Of a DNA stretch of 9,239 nucleotides, positions 1-6,022 are shown in pieces. The notes beneath the pieces were generated by a model. The model was given only the letters and a program-made list of their open reading frames with translations. It did not search any database and was not told where the DNA came from. The stretch comes from an uncultured Johnsonella sp. (GTDB taxonomy: Bacteria > Bacillota > Clostridia > Lachnospirales > Lachnospiraceae): assembly GCA_937927235.1 (NCBI GenBank), contig CALBCM010000029.1:1-9239 (forward strand), given 5' to 3'. Made by a program: the position numbers and the translations under genes. Position 1 is the first letter of the stretch, and each line of letters begins with the position of its first letter.

Positions 1-629
1 GCCTTTACCGCTCCCATAAGCTGCTCCTTAGGCTCTGTAGGGAAGTCTGAGCCAATTTTAGACTTATATTCCACCTTAAACTGATTTGAAAGCTCCTTAA
101 GGTCTTCAGCAGTAAGCTCAACGTCCTGAGTTACTCCCTTTTGCTCTTTCATCTTGTCAATAAGCTCTTCAAAATATTTCTTGCCTACTTCCATAACCAC
201 ATCTGAGTACATTTGGATAAATCTTCTGTAGCAATCCCATGCCCAACGCGGATTTCCCGACTTTTTGGCAATTACGTCAACAACTTCTTCATTAAGTCCA
301 AGATTTAAGATGGTATCCATCATGCCCGGCATTGAAGCTCTTGCACCTGAGCGTACCGACACGAGGAGGGGATTTTCTTTATCACCGAACTTTTTTCCTG
401 AAATTTTTTCAAGCTTTGTAATGTGATCCAGAATCTGAGCCATGATTTCATCATTAATATTTTGTCCATCTTCATAATACTGAGTACAGGCTTCTGTAGT
501 TATAGTAAAGCCCTGAGGCACAGGAAGTCCAAGTCTTGTCATCTCTGCAAGGTTTGCACCCTTTCCGCCAAGGGTGTTCCTCATTCCTGCATCCCCTTCT
601 TCAAATAAATATACCCATTTCTTTGTCAT
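1..629 (-). CDS. ppdK: Pyruvate, phosphate dikinase, N-terminal part (cut by window edge)
   Basis: Encodes the first 209 residues of an enzyme normally about 875 residues long. PPDK interconverts pyruvate, ATP and phosphate with phosphoenolpyruvate, AMP and pyrophosphate in the cytoplasm. In anaerobes it often serves PPi-dependent glycolysis or gluconeogenesis. The visible part is the ATP-grasp nucleotide-binding domain: a GGKGANLAEM glycine-rich segment with Lys23, then PVPQGFTITTEAC, then the highly conserved SVRSGARASMPGMMDTILN block with Arg93, and RRFIQMYSDVVMEV near residue 140. The match to the Clostridium symbiosum type is close throughout as I remember it. The start is set by ATG at 629-627 with GGAGG at 641-637, seven bases upstream. 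The gene is transcribed leftward, divergently from the ABC operon, and no frame damage is visible. The phosphohistidine and PEP-binding domains lie outside the window. Confidence 0.97.
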   Translation of the reverse strand, partial: MTKKWVYLFEEGDAGMRNTLGGKGANLAEMTRLGLPVPQGFTITTEACTQYYEDGQNINDEIMAQILDHITKLEKISGKKFGDKENPLLVSVRSGARASMPGMMDTILNLGLNEEVVDVIAKKSGNPRWAWDCYRRFIQMYSDVVMEVGKKYFEELIDKMKEQKGVTQDVELTAEDLKELSNQFKVEYKSKIGSDFPTEPKEQLMGAVK

Positions 630-636
630 AAGTTGA

Positions 637-668
637 CCTCCATAAATTTATTACATAGGATTATAGCA
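637..668 (-). promoter_or_regulatory. ppdK extended -10 promoter and ribosome-binding site
   Basis: Read on the minus strand, TGCTATAAT at 668-660 is a perfect extended -10 (TGnTATAAT). GGAGG at 641-637 gives a leader of about 25 bases before the ATG. The -35 position 17 bases upstream (TACCAA) matches poorly, as is usual for extended -10 promoters. The same element is preserved in the repeat copy at 1352-1344. Confidence 0.6.
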
Positions 669-742
669 TATTACTGCTTCTTTTGGTAGATATTTCCCAA
701 AAATCTATTACAATAATATAAGATTTTTTTATAATATTTTAA
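642..742. repeat. Imperfect direct repeat, copy A (ppdK promoter region)
   Basis: This segment aligns by eye at roughly 80% identity with 1326-1430, in the same orientation and 684 bases apart, with only small indels. Shared blocks include ATAAATTTATTACATA, AGATATTTCC, AAAAATC and a T-run followed by ATAAT. It contains the ppdK promoter, so the duplication copied a regulatory region rather than a gene. Confidence 0.65.
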
Positions 743-861
743 CAAAATTCTAGCTCTTATTAAGACAGTGAAAATTAATTATCAATATTGACAATTCGCA
801 GCTGTATAAGTGCAGATTATTTTGAGGATGTTTTAGCAAGGATTTCCAACTGCCCGGTGCC

Positions 862-1020
862 TTACACCCTGCTCCTCCTCATTCTATTCATCACCGGGAT
901 ATATTCTGTATTTATATGCGTTTCACATTCACTGTCACCTTCTTTCTCAGCCTTGATTCTCAATATACTTTTTTAGCATTTCTTCTTTACCGCTTGATAT
1001 TCAAGTATTTTTCCGGTATT
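862..1020 (-). pseudogene. Decayed coding remnant, unrecognised
   Basis: Read on the minus strand, the interval gives protein-like segments in shifting frames. One reads NTGKILEYQAVKKKC and stops. The next starts MLKKYIENQG and stops at TGA. A third, open from 972 to the stop at 864-862, contains EKEGDSECETHINTEYIPV and ends MRRSRV. The charged, codon-like composition suggests the 3' end of a broken gene with two frameshifts. I do not recognise the family. It may be chance, because AT-rich DNA yields short open frames easily. Confidence 0.25.
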
Positions 1021-1224
1021 AAAATAATATTGCCTCACATTATACAAAGTGGAATTATATAAGTTTTTGGATATAAGTATTTAAATATAGGATTATTAGG
1101 GCTTTAATTCTTAATAATCTCTAAATTTAAAATCTATTTTATATACTACAGGTAATAAATATTTGTGTCTGTTTTTTGGTTTCCATGTTCCCATATCACA
1201 AGTTTATAATAATTTTCCACTTTT

Positions 1225-1278
1225 GGCTACCTTAACCCACCGTCTAAAGCCAGCGGGATTAGTGGGATTGCGGTAGCC
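1225..1278. repeat. Structured inverted-repeat element (possible IS200/IS605-type end)
   Basis: GGCTACC at 1225-1231 and GGTAGCC at 1272-1278 form a perfect 7-bp outer stem. Inside, CCCAC at 1236-1240 pairs with GTGGG at 1262-1266. On the minus strand an alternative inner hairpin forms, CCCGCTG/CGGTGGG around a CTTTAG-containing loop. That hairpin needs G-U pairs only minus-strand RNA can make, so the RNA probably reads leftward. Nested hairpins of this look are known at the right ends and guide RNAs of IS200/IS605 TnpB elements. No tnpB frame remains here, so that assignment is a guess; a palindromic MITE or unknown small RNA fits as well. Confidence 0.35.
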
Positions 1279-1325
1279 TTATTTCAACCTTTCGCTTTTT
1301 ACTTTCTTAGCATAAATGAAACTAT

Positions 1326-1430
1326 ATAAATTTATTACATAAAATTATATCATATTTATGTTTCTTTTAGCAGATATTTCCTAAAAATCCTTATTGCAAT
1401 AATACAGAAAATTTTTTATAATGTCTTAAT
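1326..1430. repeat. Imperfect direct repeat, copy B
   Basis: Partner of 642-742. The leftward extended -10 survives as TGATATAAT at 1352-1344, but the ppdK ribosome-binding site and start codon are absent just beyond the repeat. If active, it would transcribe leftward through the structured element at 1278-1225. Copy B sits about 100 bases upstream of the ABC operon, so it may also mark where new DNA was joined. Confidence 0.65.
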
Positions 1431-1441
1431 GTAGTTTTATG

Positions 1442-1525
1442 TTGAATTATGTTTTTATAAGTTAATTATATATATTTATAGTTTTATAAAATTATTTTTA
1501 TATAGAAAATATGAAAAATGGAGAG
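1442..1525 (+). promoter_or_regulatory. Candidate promoter and RBS of the ABC importer operon
   Basis: TTGAAT at 1442-1447 could serve as a -35, with a TATAT-rich -10 (TTATAT at 1466-1471, 18-base spacing). Several registers are equally possible in this AT-only DNA. GGAGAG at 1520-1525, five bases before the ATG at 1531, fixes the permease start. No riboswitch-like fold is evident in the short leader. Confidence 0.3.
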
Positions 1526-1530
1526 AATCT

Positions 1531-2631
1531 ATGGTATCTGAAAATATCAAAGAAGCAAAAGAAAAATACCGGGATAAAAATGCAGGCACACCAATCCCTG
1601 TCAAAAAGCCGTCTAATATAATCGGCGGCAAACTAACCAGGCAGGAACTTTTTGAGCTTGAAAACAAGCCTAAAACAGCAAAAGAACTTATTATAGACAG
1701 ATTTATCTGCTTTTTGCCTATACTTGCAGGAATAATTGCCTTACTTGAATATATGTATATTCCGAATTATAAAAATAATTATGCCAGCTATACCTATGTA
1801 TATTTTATAGGTATCCTAATCACTCTGGTACTAATAGCTTTTGCAGCATCATTTTTTAATAAAGCTGTATTTTACAAGCTTTTATATAAGGCACCCTTTT
1901 ATACTCTCGTATTTGTGCTGTTTACAGTCTATGACGTTTTAACCCTTAAAAGCTCAAAGCTTATGCTCCCTTACTTTCCCTGGGTTGACCAGATATTAAA
2001 TTCAATTATAAGTGACAGAGCCTATCTTCTTGATTGTATAAAAAATTCCTTAATCCTTTTATTTACGGGATATTTTACAGGGGCAATTATAGGAATAATT
2101 ACAGGCATTGCCTGCGGCTATAGCAAAAGAATCAATTACTGGATAGAGCCGTTTATGAAGCTTTTTGGAGCTATCCCTTCAACTACTTGGATTCCTATAG
2201 TTATGGTGCTTGCCACCTCACTTTTTAAAGGCAGCGTCTTTATCATAGCACTTGGAGTATGGTTTGCCGTCACGCTTGCCACCATTACAGGCATCAGCAG
2301 CATAGACAGTGCCTATTATGATGCCGCAAAAACACTTGGAGCCGGCAACCGACAGCTTATACTTCATATAGCAGTGCCTTCCGCAATTCCGAATATATTT
2401 CAGGGATTGATGCAGGCTATGAGCAGTGCCTGCACCGCACTTTTAGTAGCGGAGATGATAGGAGTAGAATCAGGACTCGGCTGGTATATTACCTGGCAGA
2501 AAAGCTGGGCACAGTATGCCAAAATGTACGCAGCCATAGTAATAATATGCATTATCTTTGTACTTGTTAATTACATCATGAATCTTATAAAGAAAAAAGT
2601 GCTTCGCTGGCAGGAAGGAATAGTTAAATAA
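1531..2631 (+). CDS. ABC transporter permease, SsuC/TauC/ThiX-like (BPD_transp_1)
   Basis: Membrane channel subunit of an importer of the sulfonate/nitrate/taurine/HMP class, which normally works as a homodimer with two ATPases. The N-terminal 55 residues are hydrophilic and Lys/Glu-rich, presumably cytoplasmic. Likely membrane segments lie near residues 57-75, 88-106, 120-138, 170-192, 215-233, 235-253, 295-312 and 333-350. The permease core is residues about 165-355. Its EAA coupling loop (DAAKTLGAGNRQLILHIAVP, about 264-283) contacts the ATPase. At 366 residues it is about 100 longer than usual (250-275); the surplus is the hydrophilic tail plus about two or three extra helices. The TAA stop shares its last A with the ATPase start, indicating translational coupling. 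The substrate cannot be read from the sequence. Confidence 0.93.
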   Translation: MVSENIKEAKEKYRDKNAGTPIPVKKPSNIIGGKLTRQELFELENKPKTAKELIIDRFICFLPILAGIIALLEYMYIPNYKNNYASYTYVYFIGILITLVLIAFAASFFNKAVFYKLLYKAPFYTLVFVLFTVYDVLTLKSSKLMLPYFPWVDQILNSIISDRAYLLDCIKNSLILLFTGYFTGAIIGIITGIACGYSKRINYWIEPFMKLFGAIPSTTWIPIVMVLATSLFKGSVFIIALGVWFAVTLATITGISSIDSAYYDAAKTLGAGNRQLILHIAVPSAIPNIFQGLMQAMSSACTALLVAEMIGVESGLGWYITWQKSWAQYAKMYAAIVIICIIFVLVNYIMNLIKKKVLRWQEGIVK

Positions 2632-3383
2632 TGAGTCTTATTATTAAAAATGTTTCTAAAAGCTTTGCAGGTGCATACGATGAAAGCGGTATAACTCATG
2701 CACTTGGAAATATTAGCTTTTCTGTGGAAAAAGGAGAATTTATAAGCATAGTGGGACCAAGCGGCTGCGGAAAGTCCACTATACTAAGGCTTGTAGCCGG
2801 GCTTTTGCAGCCTACCACAGGAAGTATAACTCTTAACGGCAACGAAATAAAAATCACCGGAACCGAGCGTGGGATGGCATTTCAAAAGCCTACACTTTTC
2901 CCATGGCTTACGGTTGAAAAAAATATTAATTTCGGACTCAGAATGCGGCATCAAACCGCAGAGCTTGAAAATAAAACCAATCACATGCTTAAGCTTGCGG
3001 GTTTATATGAATTTAAAAATGCCTACCCCCATCAGCTTTCCGGCGGTATGGCGCAAAGAGTGGCACTTGTAAGGACTATGATAAATGAGCCTGAAGTGTT
3101 TTTGCTTGATGAGCCCCTCGGCGCACTTGATGCATTTACCAGAATGAATATGCAGGACGAGCTATTATCAATGTGGCAAAAAAATAAAAATATGATGATT
3201 ATGGTCACCCACGATGTTGATGAAGCCATCTATATGGGCAACAGAGTAATTATCATGGCTCCGCGTCCCGGCAGGATAACCGAAGACCTGAAAATAAATC
3301 TCGAATATCCGAGAAACCGTCTAAGCAAGGAGTTTCTTGATTACCGCATACACATACTTAAGGCGCTTGATTTTAAGCAGTAA
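2631..3383 (+). CDS. ABC transporter ATP-binding protein, SsuB/TauB/NrtD-like
   Basis: Cytoplasmic ATPase powering the importer, 250 residues, normal length for the family. All catalytic elements are present: Walker A GPSGCGKST (42-50), Q-loop Gln85 in MAFQKPTLFPWLTV, signature LSGGM (136-140), Walker B VFLLDEP (156-162) with catalytic Glu161, D-loop GALD (164-167) and H-loop His194 in MVTHDVDEA. The LFPWLTV segment after the Q-loop and the APRPGRI segment (about 210-216) are typical of the nitrate/sulfonate/taurine ATPase subfamily. Its ATG overlaps the permease stop by one base, so subunit production is probably coupled. Nothing is missing or unusual in the protein. Confidence 0.96.
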   Translation: MSLIIKNVSKSFAGAYDESGITHALGNISFSVEKGEFISIVGPSGCGKSTILRLVAGLLQPTTGSITLNGNEIKITGTERGMAFQKPTLFPWLTVEKNINFGLRMRHQTAELENKTNHMLKLAGLYEFKNAYPHQLSGGMAQRVALVRTMINEPEVFLLDEPLGALDAFTRMNMQDELLSMWQKNKNMMIMVTHDVDEAIYMGNRVIIMAPRPGRITEDLKINLEYPRNRLSKEFLDYRIHILKALDFKQ

Positions 3384-3421
3384 AAACCTGTAATCAAAAG
3401 CTTTACAATAAAAAAGTTTTA

Positions 3422-3438
3422 CAGCCCTGCCGCGGCTG
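3422..3438 (+). other. Small GC-rich intercistronic hairpin
   Basis: CAGCC (3422-3426) and GGCTG (3434-3438) form a 5-bp stem with a 7-base loop in the 102-base gap between ATPase and binding protein. No T-run follows, so it is unlikely to terminate. A processing or mRNA-stabilising role, raising binding protein over membrane components, is conceivable. The binding-protein RBS AAAGGAG lies downstream at 3468-3474. Confidence 0.3.
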
Positions 3439-3485
3439 ATGAACATAAAAACAAAACCAATTATTATAAAGGAGAATTTCAGTTT

Positions 3486-4604
3486 ATGAAAAAATCTATT
3501 AAACAGCTTTTAAATTCAAAAAATCTCACCGGTATTCTAATGTCCGCACTTTTAATTGCAGCACTTTCAGGCTGCAACAGTCAGGTGGGTCAGCAGTCAT
3601 CTGCCGCAAGCGAAGTACCAAATACGGCAAGCTCCGAAGCTAAAGGCAGCTCGGCTGCAGCAGCGGCAAGCTCAATGTCGAGCGAGGAAGAGAAAGAAGC
3701 CTGGAAAAAAGAGCCGGCTTACGGACAAACTATTAAAATCGGTTATAACGGCGGCTTATGCCTTGGAGCCTTCGGCATAGCACAGGTTAAAGGCTTCTAT
3801 GAGGCTGAGGGACTTAAAACCGAAATTGTAAGCATGAATGCCCAGCAGGACGCAATCGGTACGGGTCAGGTTGATGTTACCGGGGACCATATCGCCTCAT
3901 TTTTAGTTCCTGCGGTAAACGGCGTTAAAGCCACCTTTACCACAGGCTGTCATACAGGCTGCAAATCACTTTACGTATTAACCGATTCCAATATAGAAAA
4001 AACCTCGGACCTTAAGGGCAAAACTGTAGGGCTGCCTGACGGAATAGGCAATTCAGACCATAATATAGCTTTAAGATTCTTAAACCACGACAGTGTGGAG
4101 CCTAAGGAGGTCAATTTCAAAGCGGTTACAGGAGATGCGGTAGTTCAGGCAATGTTAAATAATGAAATTCAGGCTGCTGTTTTAAATGACCAGTTTGCAA
4201 AGAAATTTGTTGATGCTGGCACTATTAAAATAATACGCTCTCTTACCTTTGATAAGGATTTTGAGCATGAGCCCTGCTGCATACATGCAATCAATTCAGA
4301 TTTCCTTGAGAAAAACCCTATTACTGCCAAAAAGCTTACCAGAGCGCATCAGAATGCCAGTGACTGGATTGAGGAAAACAAAGAAGAATTTGTCGATATA
4401 ATGCTGGAAAACAACTGGGCTTCCGGAGATAAGGATGTAGTGCTGGAAATTGCCAAAACCTATAATTTTAAAATTTCGGATGCAGATACACAGACTACAC
4501 TTAAAAATATTATAGATGACTATAAGAAATTCGGAATCCTTGATTCAAACATAGATACCGAGCAGGCACTTGCTAAAATCTGGGATCCCTTATTGCAGAA
4601 ATAA
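3486..4604 (+). CDS. ABC transporter substrate-binding lipoprotein, NMT1/SsuA-like, cysteine-containing
   Basis: Extracytoplasmic binding protein of the importer, 372 residues. A basic N-terminus and hydrophobic stretch end in lipobox LSGC, with Cys30 as the lipid-modified residue. Residues 31-75 are a low-complexity Ser/Ala/Glu tether. The NMT1-like fold spans about 80-372: a ligand-cleft start GYNGGLCLGAFGIAQVKGFY, the DVTGDHIASFLVPAVNG segment, the hinge DLKGKTVGLPDGIG and the DWIEENKEEFVDIM helix. Five cysteines sit in the folded domain: Cys92, Cys155-x3-Cys159 (GCHTGCKS) and Cys264-Cys265 (EPCCIH). That is unusual for an exported binding protein. Sulfonates, nitrate, taurine, thiamine precursors and related small molecules are all handled by this family, so the ligand is unknown. 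AAAGGAG lies 11 bases before the ATG. The gene ends the operon. Confidence 0.93.
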   Translation: MKKSIKQLLNSKNLTGILMSALLIAALSGCNSQVGQQSSAASEVPNTASSEAKGSSAAAAASSMSSEEEKEAWKKEPAYGQTIKIGYNGGLCLGAFGIAQVKGFYEAEGLKTEIVSMNAQQDAIGTGQVDVTGDHIASFLVPAVNGVKATFTTGCHTGCKSLYVLTDSNIEKTSDLKGKTVGLPDGIGNSDHNIALRFLNHDSVEPKEVNFKAVTGDAVVQAMLNNEIQAAVLNDQFAKKFVDAGTIKIIRSLTFDKDFEHEPCCIHAINSDFLEKNPITAKKLTRAHQNASDWIEENKEEFVDIMLENNWASGDKDVVLEIAKTYNFKISDADTQTTLKNIIDDYKKFGILDSNIDTEQALAKIWDPLLQK

Positions 4605-4626
4605 ATATTGATTAAGCTTTTTAAAT

Positions 4627-4668
4627 AAATCCCCTTGCTGCCGGGCAAACCGTGGCGAGGGGATTTTT
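4627..4668 (+). terminator. Rho-independent terminator of the ABC operon
   Basis: AAATCCCCTTGC (4627-4638) pairs with GCGAGGGGATTT (4655-4666) as a 12-bp stem with one G-U pair and a 16-base loop. A T-run (4664-4668) overlaps the end of the stem. It lies 23 bases after the binding-protein stop. Confidence 0.9.
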
Positions 4669-4684
4669 ATATTTAAAGCCTCTA

Positions 4685-4755
4685 AATAAAACCTCTATTT
4701 GACTTACACTAAAATTACACAGCCCTAATCTGTAAAAAGAGGGGATTTATTTTTT
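4685..4755 (+). repeat. Second terminator-like arm, partial repeat of the operon terminator
   Basis: AGGGGATTTATT at 4740-4751, followed by more Ts, repeats the 3' arm of the terminator. It is perfectly complementary over 12 bases to AATAAATCCCCT (4624-4635). It can also pair with the local AATAAA...CCTCT at 4685-4696 through a discontinuous stem. It is either a duplicated terminator piece or a backup terminator. Confidence 0.45.
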
Positions 4756-4830
4756 AAAAAAGTCACTTTAAAATACTAAATATGAAGAGATTTTAAATAT
4801 TCTAAGACTCGGAGGATTTTACATGAAAAA

Positions 4831-4992
4831 ATGAAGAGATTTAAAAACTTAAGGAATATTCTTTACCTGTCTTTAACCTTAATCTTATTGGTAACTATCT
4901 TTTTCCTATATTCCTTCTGCAAAAATGTGGATACCGGATAAGAAAATTTAATGATGAAAAATGATGAAGTTAAAGAATACTTTCATTTGTAG
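4831..4992 (+). pseudogene. Broken small signal-peptide or membrane protein gene
   Basis: From ATG at 4831 the frame reads MKRFKNLRN, then a strongly hydrophobic stretch (ILYLSLTLILLVTIFFLYSF), then CKNVDTG, and stops at TAA (4939-4941). The same frame resumes directly, giving ENLMMKNDEVKEYFHL before TAG at 4990-4992. One nonsense change (for example CAA to TAA) would explain this. A good GGAGG (4811-4815) instead suits an ATG at 4823, whose frame stops after three codons (ATGAAAAAATGA), suggesting a frameshift in the A-run. If translated as it stands, the product is a 36-residue membrane or lipoprotein-like peptide (FLYSFC resembles a weak lipobox). The MKRF start resembles that of the gene at 5052. 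Confidence 0.4.
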
Positions 4993-5051
4993 AATTGTAG
5001 AATTGTCAAACAAAAATAAGCTTTATTAAAAGATAAGAAAGGAAAAATTTT

Positions 5052-5915
5052 ATGAAAAGATTTAGAGGTATTAAATTAGCTTTTGCTACGACAGCTTTGA
5101 TGGCAGCTTTTGCCTTAAATGCACAGGCAGGATATTGGGCACAGAATACAACCGGCTGGTGGTATGACTGGGGCAACGGCACCTGGCCTGCAAGCTCCTG
5201 GCAGTGGATTGACGGTAATTCTGATGGAATAGCAGAGTGCTATTACTTTGACAGATTCGGATATTGCATGATTAATGCAACTACACCGGATAACTATCAG
5301 GTAAATGCCTCAGGTGCCTGGGTAGAAAACGGCGTAGTACAGACTAGAGAGGTGGGAGTGAGCAAAAGCTCCAACTCAATAAAGGCTGACAATCCTACAG
5401 TAGTAGCCTCAAAAACCAAGAAAAAGAAAAAAGCTGAGGAAGATGAGCAAGGGGAAAAGCAGAAGGCTCAGGAGCAGGAAACTCAGGAGCAAAGGGAAGA
5501 AACCCAAAAAACGACGCAGTACAGCGGGAAGTATTTATACGATATGAATCCTATATTAAGAAATTACATAGTTTATTCTGATTCTTTAGTTACCAATAAA
5601 GAAAACAAGACTGTTACCAGAGCTTTAAGATCAAATAGTGCTGGGTATGTAGAATATGTAGCCGGTAAGAAATATACGAAATTTAAGGCTACAGTAGCAA
5701 CTGTAAAAGATGGGGATTGGTATGAATCTCGTAGAATGGTGCTGCAGGTTATGGGAGATGGTGCCGAATTATATGTAAGTCCGGATATTTATTATAATAC
5801 CGATATGTTTGATATAGAGGTGGATATATCAGGCTATGATATAATAAGGTTGAATGTATTAACAGTTTCTTCGTATGCGGCAGATGTCGCCTTAGTCAAT
5901 GCCAGATTTGAATAA
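5052..5915 (+). CDS. Secreted cell-wall-binding-repeat protein with NPCBM-like domain
   Basis: A 287-residue exported protein with no recognisable catalytic domain. The signal peptide is residues 1-26, with likely cleavage after AQA. Residues 28-98 form aromatic/glycine wall-binding repeats (GWWYDWGNGTWPASSW, AECYYFDRFGYCM, then TTPDNYQVNASGAWVENGVV), a module common in Lachnospiraceae surface proteins. Residues 99-156 are a charged linker with a KTKKKKK run followed by an E/Q-rich tail. Residues about 160-287 resemble the NPCBM carbohydrate-binding beta-sandwich: a YVEYVAGKKYTKFKATV strand pair, VMGDGAELYVS and a final VDISGYDIIRLNVLTV...VALVNARF. It probably tethers to the wall and binds glycans. 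AAAGGA at 5038-5043 lies eight bases before the start. The adjacent gene encodes a transglutaminase-like protein on the same strand, separated by a hairpin. Confidence 0.85.
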   Translation: MKRFRGIKLAFATTALMAAFALNAQAGYWAQNTTGWWYDWGNGTWPASSWQWIDGNSDGIAECYYFDRFGYCMINATTPDNYQVNASGAWVENGVVQTREVGVSKSSNSIKADNPTVVASKTKKKKKAEEDEQGEKQKAQEQETQEQREETQKTTQYSGKYLYDMNPILRNYIVYSDSLVTNKENKTVTRALRSNSAGYVEYVAGKKYTKFKATVATVKDGDWYESRRMVLQVMGDGAELYVSPDIYYNTDMFDIEVDISGYDIIRLNVLTVSSYAADVALVNARFE

Positions 5916-5932
5916 GTCATTTATAATATAAC

Positions 5933-5971
5933 CAGCAAAACCAGAGTTAAATTTTAAACCTGGTTTTGCTG
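5933..5971 (+). terminator. Hairpin terminator after the NPCBM-like protein
   Basis: CAGCAAAACCAG (5933-5944) and CTGGTTTTGCTG (5960-5971) form a perfect 12-bp stem with a 15-base AT-rich loop, 17 bases after the stop. No uninterrupted T-run follows (ATTCATTCAGG), so it may be a weak terminator or a 3'-end stabiliser allowing readthrough into the next gene. Confidence 0.6.
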
Positions 5972-6022
5972 ATTCATTCAGGAAATAATTAAAAAATATT
6001 TTTTATAATAAGAGGTTAATTT

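Larger units (their letters stand above)
753..1325. other. Gene-free stretch between the two repeat copies
   Basis: No intact gene is supported. A 62-codon plus-strand frame starting with TTG at 788 has no convincing ribosome-binding site and unremarkable sequence. Three things stand out: minus-strand coding debris at 862-1020; a perfect 8-bp inverted repeat, GATTATTA at 1091-1098 with TAATAATC at 1112-1119 (13-base loop); and the complex foldable element at 1225-1278. Two overlapping minus-strand frames of about 27 codons cover roughly 1110-1225 and cannot be told apart by eye. The stretch looks like decayed accessory DNA. Confidence 0.5.
4669..5051. other. Intergenic stretch upstream of the secreted-protein genes
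   Basis: Contains the second terminator-like arm (4740-4755), the broken small gene (4831-4992), and a 12-base direct repeat ATGAAGAGATTT at 4782-4793 and 4831-4842 that echoes the ATGAAAAGATTT start at 5052. A tandem GTAGAATT occurs just before a possible -35, TTGTCA at 5003-5008. The -10 is ambiguous, so the promoter for 5052 is not firmly located. No intact gene is supported. Confidence 0.5.

Noticed and set aside
423..608. Plus-strand open frame of 61 codons
   Set aside because: It lies antisense to ppdK, which has an excellent protein match and its own ribosome-binding site.
788..976. Plus-strand frame of 62 codons with hydrophobic stretches
   Set aside because: It starts with TTG without a ribosome-binding site. 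The hydrophobicity is what the complement of charged minus-strand debris would give.
1110..1225. Two overlapping minus-strand frames of about 27 codons, one starting MGTWKPKNRHKYLLP, the other containing KLVIWEHGNQKTDTNIYYL
   Set aside because: Both look partly protein-like and cannot both be real. Neither has a good ribosome-binding site or a recognised family.
1201..1290. Known metabolite riboswitch
   Set aside because: The fold did not match any consensus I could recall (c-di-GMP, THF, ZTP, fluoride, TPP). No gene follows it closely on the strand that folds best.
1476..1667. Minus-strand frame of 63 codons over the permease start
   Set aside because: It is antisense to the well-supported permease gene and lacks a plausible leader.
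2784..3229. Several 65-67 codon frames on both strands inside the ATPase gene
   Set aside because: They are shadows of the ATPase, whose motifs are all in the main frame.
3556..3780. Plus-strand 74-codon frame, Arg/Gln-rich
   Set aside because: It is an out-of-frame reading of the low-complexity Ser/Ala tether of the binding lipoprotein.
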